A stretch of DNA of 64,000 bases. Source: Dyadobacter sp. 50-39 (GTDB lineage Bacteria > Bacteroidota > Bacteroidia > Cytophagales > Spirosomataceae). The stretch's first letter is position 1. The number at the start of each line of letters is the position of its first letter. The position numbers and the translations under genes were made by a program. Location of the stretch: contig MKSR01000048.1 in NCBI GenBank assembly GCA_001898145.1, forward strand, positions 62,001-126,000, in the 5' to 3' direction. The notes under the pieces were generated by a model. The model ran no database searches, was not told the origin of the DNA, and was given only the letters and a program-made list of their open reading frames with translations. Below are positions 7,819-16,519 of this stretch, in pieces.

Positions 7819-9246
7819 ATGAAAAACAGCGGTTTGAAAGTATTTTTACTGATTTTAGCAGTTATACATTGCTTTGCAAGCAAATCAATGGCGCAATCGC
7901 TTCCTGATGATTCGCCGGGTGATCTGTACAATCGATTCAACACTTTTACACAAATAAACCTCAATGAAGCCTCGGCATTAGTTTGCATTCAAAAACTGGC
8001 TGCCAATAAAATGGGATATAATTTGTTGCAGGACCTTGTCCACAATTCGTACGCCCAGGTAGTGATCGATCGCCCATTTCCTGCTGGAATGGACAGTGCG
8101 AAAATCAAAAAAGGAATCATACTGCGCGACTTCAATAAAATCCTGCTAGCCACTATTATGCAAGACACCAGTAAGGTATTGGTGCACATGGTCAAACCGC
8201 TTTTCATTTATTCAAAAATTGAAACTGCGGCTGGAAATAGTGTGCAACTTGCCGCTTTGACGGATCAATTTATCAAAGAAGAATTATCGGATACGGATAT
8301 TTATTCAAACCGAGCCGGTCGTTATGCATTGATGATTTATGGCAGAATCAATGCAATACCTGAACTGAAACAGCAATCTGAAAAGCTTTTCAAAATAGTT
8401 TATGATCACCTTGAAAAAGGGCAAATACCTATACTGGAAACGCCCAACCGATACAAGTCAGAGGAGCGTGGCTGGTTCAGATATCTTTATGCTTATGCCA
8501 ATTATATTCAGTCGCAACAGGAAAATAATTTAACTGAAAAGAAAGCCTATCTCAAAAAAGCATTCGATTACAGCCCCGATCTCGACGACAATAATCATAA
8601 ATCGGGCTATTTCTATGATATGCATTTAATACTTGAAAATGGTAAGGATTCTTTCCGGGAAGATTACCTCGCATTTCTGACTGAACAAGCCTCCAATCAA
8701 GACGACCTGCTTGCGACCTTAGTACAAATCACATTGCAGCAACCGGAATATAAACCGCAGCTCAAAACAGCTTACAGCAAGGCAAAAGGTAATGAAGCGG
8801 GTTTTGCCCAATACTGGATGGAAAATGTCAATCAGAATGCCAAAGCAGCCCCTCCCATTTCGCTTTCCATGCTGGACAAGTCAAAGTTTTCGAGCAAAGG
8901 CGGAACCGGCAAATGGCTCCTGCTTGATTTTTGGGGTACCTGGTGCGGACCATGCCGCGCCGAACACCCCGACATGCAGAAATTTTACGATTCGACGCTC
9001 AAAACCAATACGGACAAGATCACATTTCTGACCATTGCCTGCCGCGACACGGAAGACAGGGTGAAGAATTACATGACCGACAAGCAGTTTTCTTTCCCGG
9101 TAGCGATGTCGGACAATCAGATCGAAAAAACTTACAAAGTGCCTGGCTATCCCACCAAGCTGCTCGTGACCCCTGGCGGAAAATACGTTCTCGTGCCTTT
9201 CGGCGTCGATTGGATCAGCTTCGTAAAGCATTACACCGATCTTTAA
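7819..9246 (+). CDS. Secreted TlpA-like thioredoxin-fold protein with long N-terminal helical domain
   Basis: 475 residues. A signal peptide of ~25 residues ends SMAQ. Residues ~30-345 are a helical, tetratricopeptide-like region of no recognised family. The C-terminal ~130 residues are a TlpA/ResA-type thioredoxin domain with LLDFWGTWCGPCRAEHPDM (active site Cys-Gly-Pro-Cys at about 376-379) and the cis-proline loop VPGYPTKLLV. It likely acts as a periplasmic thiol reductase or disulfide carrier. The composition changes inside the gene: the N-terminal two-thirds is clearly AT-richer than the thioredoxin part. The AT-rich 200 bp upstream presumably holds its promoter. It is convergent with the von Willebrand A gene, 14 bp apart. 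Confidence 0.85.
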   Translation: MKNSGLKVFLLILAVIHCFASKSMAQSLPDDSPGDLYNRFNTFTQINLNEASALVCIQKLAANKMGYNLLQDLVHNSYAQVVIDRPFPAGMDSAKIKKGIILRDFNKILLATIMQDTSKVLVHMVKPLFIYSKIETAAGNSVQLAALTDQFIKEELSDTDIYSNRAGRYALMIYGRINAIPELKQQSEKLFKIVYDHLEKGQIPILETPNRYKSEERGWFRYLYAYANYIQSQQENNLTEKKAYLKKAFDYSPDLDDNNHKSGYFYDMHLILENGKDSFREDYLAFLTEQASNQDDLLATLVQITLQQPEYKPQLKTAYSKAKGNEAGFAQYWMENVNQNAKAAPPISLSMLDKSKFSSKGGTGKWLLLDFWGTWCGPCRAEHPDMQKFYDSTLKTNTDKITFLTIACRDTEDRVKNYMTDKQFSFPVAMSDNQIEKTYKVPGYPTKLLVTPGGKYVLVPFGVDWISFVKHYTDL

Positions 9247-9260
9247 CGCATTTCCGAGCC

Positions 9261-12068
9261 CTACTTACCGGCCATTTTTTTTGCCTGCGCTTCCAGGATC
9301 AGTTGCAGGTCGGCGCTTGCATCGGTTACGTGCGCATATGACCCCATGCCCAGTTCGCTCAGTTTTTTGAGTTTTTGGCCCATATGCTCGTTACGCCCGA
9401 AGGTGAAAACGCTGAGGTACACATCCTGCCGGGCATTCTGACGGATCATATCCACCACCTCGTCGCTGACGGGAAACTCCCCGTCGGTGGCGAGCACAAT
9501 GCGATTGTTCCCGGCCCGGATGTACTGTTTATTGGCGGTTTTGTAAGCGAGTTTGATCCCCTCGTTACCGTCCGTATCGCCGTCTGATTGCAGCAGGTCG
9601 ATCATTCTGGCAATTTCGGATGCCTTGGTGCCAGACGTCGGTTTGAGTACCACCCTCGCCTTCCCCGAGTAGAGCACGATGGAAATCATATCTTCCGGCC
9701 GCACGAGCGTCAGCAGCGACTTGATCGACCGTTTCAGCAAAGGCAACTTGTAAGGCGAGTTCATGGACGACGAGACGTCGAGCAGGAGCACCATATTATT
9801 CGGGGCAAAACCTTCCAGAGAGCGGGTGACGTTTTGCAGCTGCGCGTTACGGTCCACATACACGGTATCCACGCGCACGCGCTCCACATATACGGTATCG
9901 CGCTTCACCTGCGCGACGGTCGCGTGCCCGGCCTCATTGGCGAGCGGGCGCGTATCCTCGCGGACAACCGGCCTGGATACCGCCGGGATCTCCGCATGAT
10001 TGGCCTCAACCTGCGCCGTTTCGGCCGGTTTCTCCGATCTCGGCTTTTCAATTTTCGGCTCTTCGACCTTCGCTGGGGGCGCCGCCGGTTTCTGGGGGGC
10101 GGTCCGCCGGAATGCGAAAACATCGGGTTGGTTAATGGTTTTCAAAAGCCCTGCTTTCGAAAGCGCTATGAAATTGTTGTATTCGTACACCAGCTCATTG
10201 TTGTAGAAATAATAGAAGGACTCGTAGGGATGAGCGGCATAGCCCGAAGCGGCCGGCTTGTATTTCTGCACATTCTCCGCAAACCGCCCCGCATTGGCTC
10301 CCAGATCCTCGTAGGGCGTGTACGGACAGAGCCCATTGCTCCTTCCGTAGCGTTGAAGACCTTTCATGTTTTTGTATTCGTCGGCAATCAGCTGGCGGCT
10401 GTCGGCTTCCAGATTCGTCGTTTCGGGAAGTTTAGACGTTTTTCCTCCGAGATAATCGCGCATTCCAAACATCACATCATGGCTGTTGTCCATTGTTTTC
10501 AGCATCGCATTGCCGGCGATGTACCACGAGCTCGTCGGTGTGGCATTGGGGTAACTTTCGTGGATGCGGCGGATGTCGTTATAAAGTTGCTCTTTCTTTT
10601 GATCCAGTATACCAAACAAGGCGAAGTAGCGGTCAAGAATGGCATCGGAGCGTTGAAGCTGGTCTTTCAGATAGTCCTTTTCGGAAGTATAGCGGATCAG
10701 CTCTACGCTCAGGCCATCCATTTCCTGCAAGATGTTCATCAATACTTCCGCCTGGCCGGTTACCGACTTGCGGTACGGCTCCGGAATGGCAGCACTGGCG
10801 CCCAGCAGCAGGGCGTATTCCGAGGATGGCACCTTAAATTCCTCATGCGAATAGCTCAGATTGGCCCGTTTTTGCGCCCTGGCCGGATAGCGGTAGTACT
10901 CCGCCGAGCTCTGGTAATTGCGAACGATCATTTGCAGTAAATGCATTTGCCGCAGCGACTGGTTGATCCAGTCCACATATTGGTTCAATGTTTTGATCAA
11001 TGCGGCATTGGCCGGGGCAGCCGCCTTTTTCACATTCAGCGGCTGAAAAGATTTGTCCTGAAAAGGCGGGGTAAGTTTGCTGTCCGCAACAGCCCCGCCC
11101 GAAGCGTCGGCCTTCATGACCGGGCTGAAAAAAGGATAATTCAGCAGTAAGTGCTCCGGCTTGCTGTATCCGGCAAAAGCCTTGTAAAATTCCAACATAT
11201 CGTGGTTAAACTGCTCCACCAGGGACAAATACACCGCATTACCATGCCGCGCCGATTGTTGTGCCGCGAAATTGTGATCGTCCAGCGCCCGCCTTTTAAT
11301 GTCCTGCATGGAAGCGAGCGCGGATTTGAACGTCCCCACCATATCCGATGCCGGGTATTGCAGTTGGGAAGCCGTGTTCCCGATCGTAGCCAACGCCTTC
11401 TCATCGTCCAGCAAGCTCTGCCGTACGAGCGCCGCCGGCCATTCGGCCTTCGTATCCTCGTCCAGGTAATAGGGCAGCGCATCCAGCAAACGCTGCTGCG
11501 CGGCGATCACCTCCCCCATCGCCTTTTCCGTCACAATGTAGGGATCCGCAGCCGGGCGGTTTTGAACGCCGGCATACACCTGCCGGATTTGTGTGTATAA
11601 TGCATTTTTATCGTGTGCATAGCGTTCAAAAAGCGATTGCATGTCGGCTACTAATGCGTCCGACTTTTTCAGGTTATCCCGTTCATAGTCCTTTAAACGC
11701 ACATAGGTTTCCAGGGCCTTGCAGGTTTCGTCCAGCTTGTTAAGCACTTGCCAGACGTTTTGCAGCCCGGCATTCAGCTGCCTTCGTTTGCCGGCCTCAA
11801 TGCCCAAGCCGCCCATCGCCTTTTTGTAATAATACTCCTCCAACGGCCCCGACGACGCCAAACGCAATCCGTAATCCGGCTTTTTACGGTAATGGCTCAC
11901 AGCATCCTGGTAATCGCGCAGCATTTTGAAGCGATGGATCACCATTTCGGACGACTCGCTCAAAAATTCGATATAATTGTTCAGCGACGTCTGCGGCGCT
12001 TCCTGCTGCGCGGTGACGGGGCTGGTAATGAATGTAAAAAGGATGATCATGATGGAGAATGGCCTCAT
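9261..12068 (-). CDS. Large secreted von Willebrand factor type A domain protein
   Basis: 935 residues. A 20-residue signal peptide ends VTAQ. Residues ~25-655 are a repetitive helical region in two halves that look like an internal duplication: each half has a similar order of motifs (a segment ending in KMLRDY or QMIVRNY, then a YYYKKAM or YYRYPAR segment). A Pro/Glu/Lys-rich linker (~665-720) follows, then a C-terminal VWA domain with the metal site DVSSS (about 762-766) and the matching TDGEF strand. Such proteins bind partners or surfaces through a metal ion. It has no operon partner: the next gene on this strand begins 190 bp upstream. The biological role is unknown. Confidence 0.8.
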   Translation of the reverse strand: MRPFSIMIILFTFITSPVTAQQEAPQTSLNNYIEFLSESSEMVIHRFKMLRDYQDAVSHYRKKPDYGLRLASSGPLEEYYYKKAMGGLGIEAGKRRQLNAGLQNVWQVLNKLDETCKALETYVRLKDYERDNLKKSDALVADMQSLFERYAHDKNALYTQIRQVYAGVQNRPAADPYIVTEKAMGEVIAAQQRLLDALPYYLDEDTKAEWPAALVRQSLLDDEKALATIGNTASQLQYPASDMVGTFKSALASMQDIKRRALDDHNFAAQQSARHGNAVYLSLVEQFNHDMLEFYKAFAGYSKPEHLLLNYPFFSPVMKADASGGAVADSKLTPPFQDKSFQPLNVKKAAAPANAALIKTLNQYVDWINQSLRQMHLLQMIVRNYQSSAEYYRYPARAQKRANLSYSHEEFKVPSSEYALLLGASAAIPEPYRKSVTGQAEVLMNILQEMDGLSVELIRYTSEKDYLKDQLQRSDAILDRYFALFGILDQKKEQLYNDIRRIHESYPNATPTSSWYIAGNAMLKTMDNSHDVMFGMRDYLGGKTSKLPETTNLEADSRQLIADEYKNMKGLQRYGRSNGLCPYTPYEDLGANAGRFAENVQKYKPAASGYAAHPYESFYYFYNNELVYEYNNFIALSKAGLLKTINQPDVFAFRRTAPQKPAAPPAKVEEPKIEKPRSEKPAETAQVEANHAEIPAVSRPVVREDTRPLANEAGHATVAQVKRDTVYVERVRVDTVYVDRNAQLQNVTRSLEGFAPNNMVLLLDVSSSMNSPYKLPLLKRSIKSLLTLVRPEDMISIVLYSGKARVVLKPTSGTKASEIARMIDLLQSDGDTDGNEGIKLAYKTANKQYIRAGNNRIVLATDGEFPVSDEVVDMIRQNARQDVYLSVFTFGRNEHMGQKLKKLSELGMGSYAHVTDASADLQLILEAQAKKMAGK

Positions 12069-12256
12069 ACGTATCGTCTTGGAAGTATGTGTATTGCTGC
12101 CGCGAATTTCGGAATTTTCAACTGAAATCCGGCGCGGTACATGCTTCCGTAAAATAAGTGGCCTGCCGGGTTATTCCCCTTTGTTCCACTCCTCCACCGG
12201 CCAAAATGGAGATAAAAAAAATGACCGGCGCCAACCAGCAATCGACGAGCGACGTT

Positions 12257-13072
12257 TTAAATAGATAAATGCGGTGTTTGCTGTCCGCCCGAATGCAGGT
12301 AACTGGTGATTTCCGAAATATCGACTTTGAGCATCCGGCTTTTGAAAAGATCTGCTTTGTATTTGAAAATGAAGTTGCGGAGCGACATGCCTGTCTGGTT
12401 GAGCACGCACAGGTTCGCAAGGTCCTCCGAAATATTGAAGCGCATCAGCAACTCCGGCACACGGATGTTTTTGTTCTGATGCAATTCCTGGCGCAGGTAA
12501 TCGATGATCGCACCGGCCAGTTGCTGGCGAGAAGTAACTTCTTCTACCTTTTTACTTTCGAAATTATTTCTTGCCAAAATCGTGACGATCAGATCAATAC
12601 TGCCCCGGATCAGCTTGTTGTGCGAGGTTGGCTGCTGGGTTATTTCAAAGAGGATCTGATTGATAAGGTAAGTGATGGTTTGTGCGTCGCGCTCGTTTTG
12701 CAGGGGCTGGCCCTGGGTAAGCCGCACACCGTCACACAGGTGCTCGGCTTGTTTGTAGATGTCGGCGAAATCCGGACTAAACTCCTTTTTCTGCAAAAAA
12801 TCGTCGGAAAGCCAGGTATCGAATGCAATGATGAAAATCTCCGCGCTATTATCTTCCTGGAAAATAGGGTGCTGACCAGGCCGGAGCAAAATGACGCCCT
12901 GCGCGTGATAGGCGTACAATTTCCCGTCCAGACTGAATTGACCTTCTCCGCTGCGAATAAAGATAATGCGGTAATGCGGGGTCAACTCGTTATGCGTTTC
13001 CCAAACACGGGTTTTACTTTGAAGCACATGGTACTTCTTGTGGGCATTGAATTGGATTACAGACATACACAA
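12257..13072 (-). CDS. AraC-family transcriptional regulator, C-terminus possibly frameshifted
   Basis: 271 residues. The N-terminal half is a cupin-like sensing domain (GEGQFSLDGKLYAYHAQG, ILLRPGQHPIF). The C-terminal half starts an AraC helix-turn-helix pair: IRVPELLMRFNISEDLANLC is the first helix-turn-helix and GMSLRNFIFKYKADLFKSRML the connecting helix. The second helix-turn-helix begins at VDISEITSYL but then ends after 12 residues without the usual F-x-R-x-F-K-K helix. Another frame on the same strand continues with residues resembling that helix (NTAFIYLKRR), so a single-base frameshift near 12285 is possible. If the end is real, DNA binding would depend on one helix-turn-helix only. 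It is a neighbour of, but not clearly in one operon with, the LytTR/LytS genes upstream on the same strand. Confidence 0.75.
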   Translation of the reverse strand: MCMSVIQFNAHKKYHVLQSKTRVWETHNELTPHYRIIFIRSGEGQFSLDGKLYAYHAQGVILLRPGQHPIFQEDNSAEIFIIAFDTWLSDDFLQKKEFSPDFADIYKQAEHLCDGVRLTQGQPLQNERDAQTITYLINQILFEITQQPTSHNKLIRGSIDLIVTILARNNFESKKVEEVTSRQQLAGAIIDYLRQELHQNKNIRVPELLMRFNISEDLANLCVLNQTGMSLRNFIFKYKADLFKSRMLKVDISEITSYLHSGGQQTPHLSI

Positions 13073-13190
13073 ACCTCCTGCTGTTTGGCTGTAAGTTGGT
13101 CAAGCGATATCTAGAATGAAAATCCAAATCGCGGAACACCCATTTTAAGGGGCTGAAACGGCAATTTTAAATGCAGAAGTCAACGCGGGG

Positions 13191-13934
13191 TTATTTACCC
13201 AGCCAGTTTTTAAACTCGGTCACACGCTCGGAACTCACATAAACTTCCTGTGCATGCGCCGGGTTCAGCTCGATTTTCAGCTTTCCGGCCGACATCGCGT
13301 GCATTTCTCGGATCGCGTGCAGCGACAGCAGCATGGTACGGTTGATCCGGAAGAATGCTGCGGGATCCAGGATTTGCGAGAGCTTTTCGAGGCTGTACTC
13401 CACTGCGAAATGCCGCCCATCGAATAGCCGGAGGAACGTCGCGCGTTCCTCTATCGTAAAGTAGGCGATTTCGGAAGTGTTAAAGGTAAATATCCGCGAG
13501 CCGGCCGTTACCAGAAAACGGTCTTTGTATTTTTCGGGTGCCGGATGCTCCTCGGTTTGCGGCACTGCATTTGTCCTGATCTTCCTGAACTTGTTCAGCG
13601 ACGCCTGTAATTCAAGCGGATTAATCGGTTTGAGCAGATAATCGATGCTATGCACTTTGAATGCGCGGAGGAGGTAATCGTCAAATGCGGTCGTGAAAAT
13701 GACCGGGATCATGAGGTCCTGGTTTTCGATGATCCTGAAACCGTTATCGTCTTCGAGGTGAATGTCCAGGAAAATGAGGTCGGGCTGCGTGTTGGCACTG
13801 CTTTGCAAATAAGCAATGGTTTCAAAAACCGACGGGATAATGCCAAGCACGCGAATCGTGGGGTCGATATTGCGGATCAGGTTTTGCAGACGCTCCGCAC
13901 TCAGTTCCTCATCCTCGACGATCAGTACATTCAT
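13191..13934 (-). CDS. LytTR-type DNA-binding response regulator
   Basis: 247 residues. Receiver domain: acidic pair in VLIVEDEELSAERL, phospho-acceptor Asp in LIFLDIHLEDDNGF, conserved Lys in DYLLKPINPLEL. A LytTR DNA-binding domain fills the C-terminal ~105 residues (IAYFTIEERATFLRLFDG, then KLSQILDPAAFFRINRTMLL). The start codon overlaps the end of the kinase gene by four bases (ATGA), a sign of coupled translation, so kinase and regulator form a pair. The target genes are unknown; the divergently transcribed DUF1080 gene at 15123 is a candidate by position only. Confidence 0.93.
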   Translation of the reverse strand: MNVLIVEDEELSAERLQNLIRNIDPTIRVLGIIPSVFETIAYLQSSANTQPDLIFLDIHLEDDNGFRIIENQDLMIPVIFTTAFDDYLLRAFKVHSIDYLLKPINPLELQASLNKFRKIRTNAVPQTEEHPAPEKYKDRFLVTAGSRIFTFNTSEIAYFTIEERATFLRLFDGRHFAVEYSLEKLSQILDPAAFFRINRTMLLSLHAIREMHAMSAGKLKIELNPAHAQEVYVSSERVTEFKNWLGK

Positions 13935-15019
13935 GATAGCAATGGTATTTTCACTGTGAAATGGGTGGAAGTCTTTTCGATCACCACCGCCTTGTCCTGC
14001 AACAGCTTATAGCGGCTGATGATGTTTTTCAAGCCCAGACGCGTAGTAGGCTGGTCCTGTTGCCTCAGTTGCAGCGGATTGCTTACCACCAGCATTTGAT
14101 CCTCAATATTTATACTGATTACCAAAGGATTAACCACCGACATCGTGTTATGTTTCACCGCGTTTTCTACCAATAACTGTAACGTAAGCGGAATAATGGA
14201 GTACCGCTCTTCATCGGCCGGCGAAAGCGTCGAATCGAGCATGACCTTCTCCTTGAAACGCGTCCGCAGCAGGTACATATAGGTATCCAGAAATTTCATT
14301 TCTTCCTTCAAGCTGATCTTGTCCAGCTCCGATTGCTCCAATATATAGCGGTACGCCGACGACAGCTCCTGTATAAATTCGCCCGATTGCTCAGGCCTCG
14401 ACTCGACCAGCGACGACAGCACACTGAGGTTATTGAACAGGAAATGCGGGCTGACCTGGTTTTTCAATGCCAGAAAACGCGCGTGCATGTTCTCCTTTTC
14501 CAGCCGCTCGGAGTCTACGAGCAGCTTTTTCATCTTTTCCTGCACCTGGCTGCTCACGCAGAGGTAATAAGCTGCAATGAGCGCGAGGATCGTAAGCGCC
14601 TGCCCGGCACGCCAGCGCGTAAACATGAGGTCGCGCACACGGGGATCTGACATGGAGGGCCGTGGCAACGGGTTCCACCAGTGGCTCATGAGGCCCCATG
14701 TCCGGGCCAGCATCATATTGAACAGGAATGCAAGCAGTACTGCCGGAACGAGGGTAATGAGCTGGTCGCGGATACTGAATGCGGGAGACTTGTCGGAACC
14801 GCTGAGAGACGCCTGTTTTCGGAGAAACCAGTCCATGAGGTAAATCCAGGAGGTATAGAAAACAGTACTGATCACAATTTCCAGTCCGAAAAGCGGCAGG
14901 TTGCGGGGGATAGTGTGCCAGGATTGCTGTGGGACATTGATGTACGTTCGGAGTGGAATGTAAACCAGCGCAAGGGCGAAACCCAGCAGCCATTTTTGCC
15001 CAAAAAGATAAGGCCGCAT
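13931..15019 (-). CDS. LytS-type sensor histidine kinase
   Basis: 362 residues from the ATG at 15019. A longer frame opens at 15142 but would run through the promoter region of the divergent DUF1080 gene, so I chose the internal start, which is followed at once by the first hydrophobic segment. Four membrane segments precede a coiled coil (about 185-210). The phosphoacceptor box ALKNQVSPHFLFNNLSVL carries the active His, and the ATP-binding domain shows LLVENAVKHN and TRLGLKNIISRY. It lacks a recognisable extracellular ligand domain. It is translationally coupled to the LytTR regulator that follows. Confidence 0.9.
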   Translation of the reverse strand: MRPYLFGQKWLLGFALALVYIPLRTYINVPQQSWHTIPRNLPLFGLEIVISTVFYTSWIYLMDWFLRKQASLSGSDKSPAFSIRDQLITLVPAVLLAFLFNMMLARTWGLMSHWWNPLPRPSMSDPRVRDLMFTRWRAGQALTILALIAAYYLCVSSQVQEKMKKLLVDSERLEKENMHARFLALKNQVSPHFLFNNLSVLSSLVESRPEQSGEFIQELSSAYRYILEQSELDKISLKEEMKFLDTYMYLLRTRFKEKVMLDSTLSPADEERYSIIPLTLQLLVENAVKHNTMSVVNPLVISINIEDQMLVVSNPLQLRQQDQPTTRLGLKNIISRYKLLQDKAVVIEKTSTHFTVKIPLLS

Positions 15020-15122
15020 AGTTAAGAGGTCAGTTAGGATGCCCAAAAATAAGGTAATTTCATGAAAATTTATCAGTATTTTGCAAGACACAAACCAATC
15101 AAAAACACTTAAATCTGCCCCT

Positions 15123-15845
15123 ATGACCCGTTTTTTCGTCACCGCAATAGCTGTACTGCTTTCTCTGAACGCCTATTCACAGGCACTCAACACCCTTACC
15201 GCCAGCGAAAAAAAGGAAGGCTGGAAATTGTTGTTTGACGGCAAAGACCTGAAAGGCTGGCATGCCTATAACGGCAAGGAGCCCGGATCCGCCTGGCTGA
15301 TCGAGGATGGTGCCATTAAACTGAATGTGCCCGAAAGAGCCGGTAACAAAGCCAAAAACGGGGGCGACATTGTGATTGACGACGTCATAAATGGTGATTT
15401 CGAATTCAAGGCGGAATGGAAGGTCAGTAAATATGCCAATAGCGGCATCTTCTTTTTTGTGCAGGAATCTCCCAACTACAAAAATATGCACGATACCGGG
15501 CTGGAATTGCAGGTAATCGACGATAAAATCTATGAAGGCGCGAAAGAAAATACGCACCGTGCCAGCGACTTTTTCGGTGTAGCGAATGCCCGCCTCCGCG
15601 AGGGCAACCCGCAGGGAGAGTGGAACAAGATCCATTTCATTGTCAAAAAAGGCAAACTGACTGTGTACCAGAACGAGTTCATGGTGCAGGAGCACGACCT
15701 CAACGGCGCCGACTGGAAACAGCGCATTGCCAACAGCGGACTCAAAGCGGCACCCATTGCCAAGGGCAACTACAAGGGGCGTATCGGCTTGCAGGATTGG
15801 GGAAGCACGGTTTGGTACCGCAATATCAAGTTGAGAAAATTGTAA
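15123..15845 (+). CDS. Secreted DUF1080 (3-keto-disaccharide hydrolase-like) protein
   Basis: 240 residues from the ATG at 15123; the frame extends upstream to 15081, but this Met starts a clean signal peptide ending AYSQ. The domain opens with WKLLFDGKDLKGWHAYNG, the standard start of DUF1080, and includes FEFKAEWKVSKYANSGIFF, the GIFxR-like strand, and RIGLQDWGSTVWYRNIKL, the conserved final strand with H/W before the VWYRNI motif. The fold is a concanavalin-like beta sandwich; members hydrolyse 3-keto sugars or act as sugar-binding proteins. A second DUF1080 protein lies at 30399. A terminator follows at once. Confidence 0.9.
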   Translation: MTRFFVTAIAVLLSLNAYSQALNTLTASEKKEGWKLLFDGKDLKGWHAYNGKEPGSAWLIEDGAIKLNVPERAGNKAKNGGDIVIDDVINGDFEFKAEWKVSKYANSGIFFFVQESPNYKNMHDTGLELQVIDDKIYEGAKENTHRASDFFGVANARLREGNPQGEWNKIHFIVKKGKLTVYQNEFMVQEHDLNGADWKQRIANSGLKAAPIAKGNYKGRIGLQDWGSTVWYRNIKLRKL

Positions 15846-15882
15846 AAACCGGGGATGTCGCACTGTTCCCACAAACACTTCC

Positions 15883-15912
15883 AAAGCCGGGGCCAGCGCT
15901 CCGGCTTTTTTT
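15883..15912 (+). terminator. Rho-independent terminator of the DUF1080 gene
   Basis: AAAGCCGG and CCGGCTTT flank a 10-nt loop and are followed by a run of T. The T-run reaches the stop codon of the convergent gene. Confidence 0.85.
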
Positions 15913-16324
15913 AGTCGTCTTTCAAAAAACGCTCCTGTAAGTACCAGCGGGCACAGGAGTCGCTGCCTATTCTGCGGACGAAACTGAAATACATATCGGA
16001 AGGACATCCGTATGCCCCTACAAACATGATCCCTATTTTGGGATATTTCCTAACGATGCTATCCGGCACCATCAGTTGGTTAGAAGTCGAGGTGGCGTAG
16101 TAGGGCAAAAAGGTCTGCGCACCGGAAGTATCCTTTAATGGCGCAATCACCCAATCCAGGCTGGTGGCAGAAGGCGAATCCGCGGTCAGCAAAAGACCGG
16201 CATTACCTTCGTAGCAATCCGCCGAAACCGTCACCCGCTCCACCGGTACGCAGTCATCACGTTTATCAACTTTCTTTTCGGAACAGGCCAATGCGATAGT
16301 CGCCAGGGCCAGGAGTTTTTTCAT
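15911..16324 (-). CDS. Predicted lipoprotein of unknown function
   Basis: 137 residues. The N-terminus MKKLLALATIALACSEKK is a lipoprotein signal with a lipobox (LALAC) placing the acylated Cys at residue 14. The mature part begins with charged residues and contains four further Cys (around residues 24, 32, 106 and 123), which could form disulfides in the periplasm. I do not recognise the family. It is a lone gene, convergent with the DUF1080 gene. The divergent neighbour is imuA; the two share the 195 bp between them. Confidence 0.65.
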   Translation of the reverse strand: MKKLLALATIALACSEKKVDKRDDCVPVERVTVSADCYEGNAGLLLTADSPSATSLDWVIAPLKDTSGAQTFLPYYATSTSNQLMVPDSIVRKYPKIGIMFVGAYGCPSDMYFSFVRRIGSDSCARWYLQERFLKDD

Positions 16325-16442
16325 GGGAAAACAGATTTTTAATATGCGACACGCTGGTGTATAATGTGGTTGGAGGTAGCATCCGTATAAAAAGGCAGCA
16401 TTACCATTTGCTTACTAATGCAAACCACAAAAGTCATTTTAG

Positions 16443-16509
16443 TTCTTGCATTCAGTTTTGAGTTTTGTTATTTTTGAAATCCAATTATTGATATTTTAAG
16501 TATCAATAA
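16443..16509 (+). promoter_or_regulatory. Promoter and palindromic operator of imuA
   Basis: A Bacteroidota-type promoter is visible: TTCTTG (16443-16448), a 20-bp spacer, and TATTTTTG (16469-16476) matching TAnnTTTG. Transcription would start near 16483. Immediately downstream lies a perfect 9-bp inverted repeat, TTATTGATA, seven bases (TTTTAAG), TATCAATAA (16485-16509), well placed to block RNA polymerase. The core TTGATATTTTAA recurs in front of imuB. This is likely a repressor site of a DNA-damage response; the repressor is not encoded in the window. Confidence 0.65.
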
Positions 16510-16519
16510 GTTACTCAAA

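Noticed and set aside
9588-10940. 450-residue plus-strand ORF opposite the vWA gene
   Set aside because: It is the antisense of a well-supported secreted protein, rich in Arg and His, with no family motif.
13931-15142. Longer kinase ORF starting at 15142
   Set aside because: The extension covers the promoter region of the divergent DUF1080 gene and adds no homologous residues; the start at 15019 is preferred.
15177-16007. 276-residue minus-strand ORF opposite the DUF1080 gene
   Set aside because: It crosses a terminator and a second gene and shows no domain; the sense DUF1080 frame is secure.
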